Below, in pieces: positions 63,132-64,000 of a stretch of 64,000 nt of DNA. A model generated the notes under the pieces. That model saw only the letters and a list, made by a program, of their open reading frames with translations. It had not been told where the DNA came from and ran no database searches. A program made the translations under genes and the position numbers. The stretch's first letter is position 1, and each line of letters opens with the position of its first letter. The stretch comes from Ga0077555 sp050187415 (lineage in GTDB: Bacteria > Pseudomonadota > Alphaproteobacteria > Rhizobiales > Hyphomicrobiaceae): NCBI GenBank assembly GCA_050187415.1, contig JBFWXN010000003.1:62001-126000 (forward strand), written 5' to 3'.

Positions 63132-64000
63132 CTAAATGACTCCGGCCGCCTTGAGTTCCGAAATCTCGCTTTCGCTCAGCCCGAGCCAACCCCCATAAAT
63201 CTCGGCGTTGTGTTGGCCAACCGTCGGGCTCGGCGTCGTCTCGACCTGGTCGGCGCCGTGAAACCGCAACGGGCTGGTCGGCACCGTGATCCGGCCGAGC
63301 TCGGGATGTTCGATCTCTTCGAGCATGCCGCGCTCGTGCATATGCTTGTCGTCGATGACCTCGCGCAGGTTCCGCACCGGCGCGCACGGGACCCGGAAAC
63401 GCCGTAGGATGGCGATTGCCTCGTCGCGGGTCTTGCTCATGGTCCAAGCCTCGACCATGCCGTCGACCTCGGGCATGCGTTTCACACGCTCGTGGTTCGG
63501 CGTGAACCGCGGATCATGCTTCAGTTCCGGCCGTTCGATCGCATCAAGAATGTTGAGCCAGTGATCCTCGGTTACGGTGATGATGGCGATGTGCCCGTCC
63601 GACGTGGCGTAAACGTTATAAGGAGCGATGCTCAAGCCGCCGTGCCGGTTCCCCGTGCGCGGAGGAATTTCGCCTTTGCGATTGTAAAGAAACGAAAGGT
63701 TGGAGGCGAGCGTCGGATAGACCGATTCCTGCATGGCCACTTCGACGAGCCGGCCTTGGCCCGTGAAATTCCGTTCGTAAAGCGCGGTCACGATGGCGCC
63801 ATAGAGATGCACGCCGCTCATGAAGTCGACGATCGCCGGCCCGGCCTTGACCGGAGGCCCGTCTGGAAATCCCGTAATGCTCATGATGCCGGACGCGGCC
63901 TGCACCGTGAGATCCATCGCGAGGTTGTCCCGGTCCGGTCCGTCGAGGCCGTACCCCGTGCCGGAGGCGTAGACCAGCCGCGGGTTGATCTCGCGCATCA
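63132..64000 (-). CDS. CaiB/BaiF class III CoA-transferase (C-terminal part; continues beyond the window)
   Basis: The last 289 or so residues of a type III CoA-transferase. The catalytic Asp lies in NLAMDLTVQAASGIMSIT. Downstream regions AIVDFMSGVHLYGAIVTALY, LVEVAMQESVYPTLASNLSF and IHDDKHMHERGML-like are typical. Transfers CoA between carboxylic acids; carnitine, oxalate and bile-acid enzymes share this fold. The N-terminal ~120 residues lie past the right edge. Confidence 0.9.
   Translation of the reverse strand, partial: MREINPRLVYASGTGYGLDGPDRDNLAMDLTVQAASGIMSITGFPDGPPVKAGPAIVDFMSGVHLYGAIVTALYERNFTGQGRLVEVAMQESVYPTLASNLSFLYNRKGEIPPRTGNRHGGLSIAPYNVYATSDGHIAIITVTEDHWLNILDAIERPELKHDPRFTPNHERVKRMPEVDGMVEAWTMSKTRDEAIAILRRFRVPCAPVRNLREVIDDKHMHERGMLEEIEHPELGRITVPTSPLRFHGADQVETTPSPTVGQHNAEIYGGWLGLSESEISELKAAGVI

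Overview
The window looks like the chromosome of a GC-rich alphaproteobacterium, most likely of the order Hyphomicrobiales (Rhizobiales). The evidence is the divergent pair nth / DUF2244, the mdh, sucC and sucD succession, an Irr-type iron box, the style of the BON/OmpA and helix-hairpin-helix envelope proteins, and gene sequences that read like that group throughout. Species cannot be named from the sequence alone. || Layout. 1-6.3 kb is core: the start of nth (leaving the window leftwards), a DUF2244 membrane protein, an AraC-type/O6-methylguanine methyltransferase fusion, purA, and a large GGDEF-EAL c-di-GMP protein. At 6541-6616 is tRNA-Phe(GAA). From there to about 24.7 kb the content is accessory. 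An integrase stump lies directly beside the tRNA. A PHA synthase and a complete N-type ATPase operon (atpDCQRBEFAG) follow on the minus strand. Then come a second, broken integrase, a CsoR-type copper regulator with an operator, a glutaredoxin-MauE membrane protein and a DUF305 protein, a cytochrome c remnant, a LysR/cupin divergon, a DUF3300 protein, an IS66 remnant, a decapitated TetR regulator and a frameshifted LysR gene. I read this as an old, decayed genomic island integrated at tRNA-Phe that carries a working second ATPase. || 24.7-36.8 kb returns to housekeeping: mdh (own terminator), sucCD, an FMN-dependent hydroxy-acid dehydrogenase, a beta-propeller protein, a DHA2 drug exporter, a paired small multidrug-resistance-type transporter, coaBC-dut, and cysK. 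36.9-45 kb is catabolic: a YdhR-like monooxygenase, an aromatic-hydroxylase flavoprotein with a DUF2783 partner, an M24 peptidase-like enzyme, a two-domain VOC protein and two acyl-CoA-dehydrogenase-fold flavoproteins. 45.3-49.7 kb encodes an envelope module: a BON-coiled coil-OmpA protein, a 35-residue membrane peptide, and a membrane-anchored protein with three helix-hairpin-helix units. 49.9-53.3 kb has an AidB-like flavoprotein and two short-chain dehydrogenases. 53.4-55.4 kb has an iron-type ABC permease behind a near-consensus Irr box. 55.4-60.1 kb is a branched-chain-amino-acid-type ABC transporter with a fused LivHM permease. The window ends with a membrane sugar-nucleotide dehydratase, a VOC protein and a truncated class III CoA-transferase. 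|| How the parts work together. The main F-ATPase, which must lie elsewhere, would make ATP, whereas the N-ATPase is expected to act as an ATP-driven cation pump. Its c subunit has a Glu/Glu-Thr/Tyr set of residues compatible with Na+ or H+ binding. Its b subunit has a delta-like tail that would replace the missing atpH. Four regulatory sites stand out to the eye: the CsoR operator, the LysR divergent operator, the Irr box, and a strong minus-strand hairpin upstream of purA.
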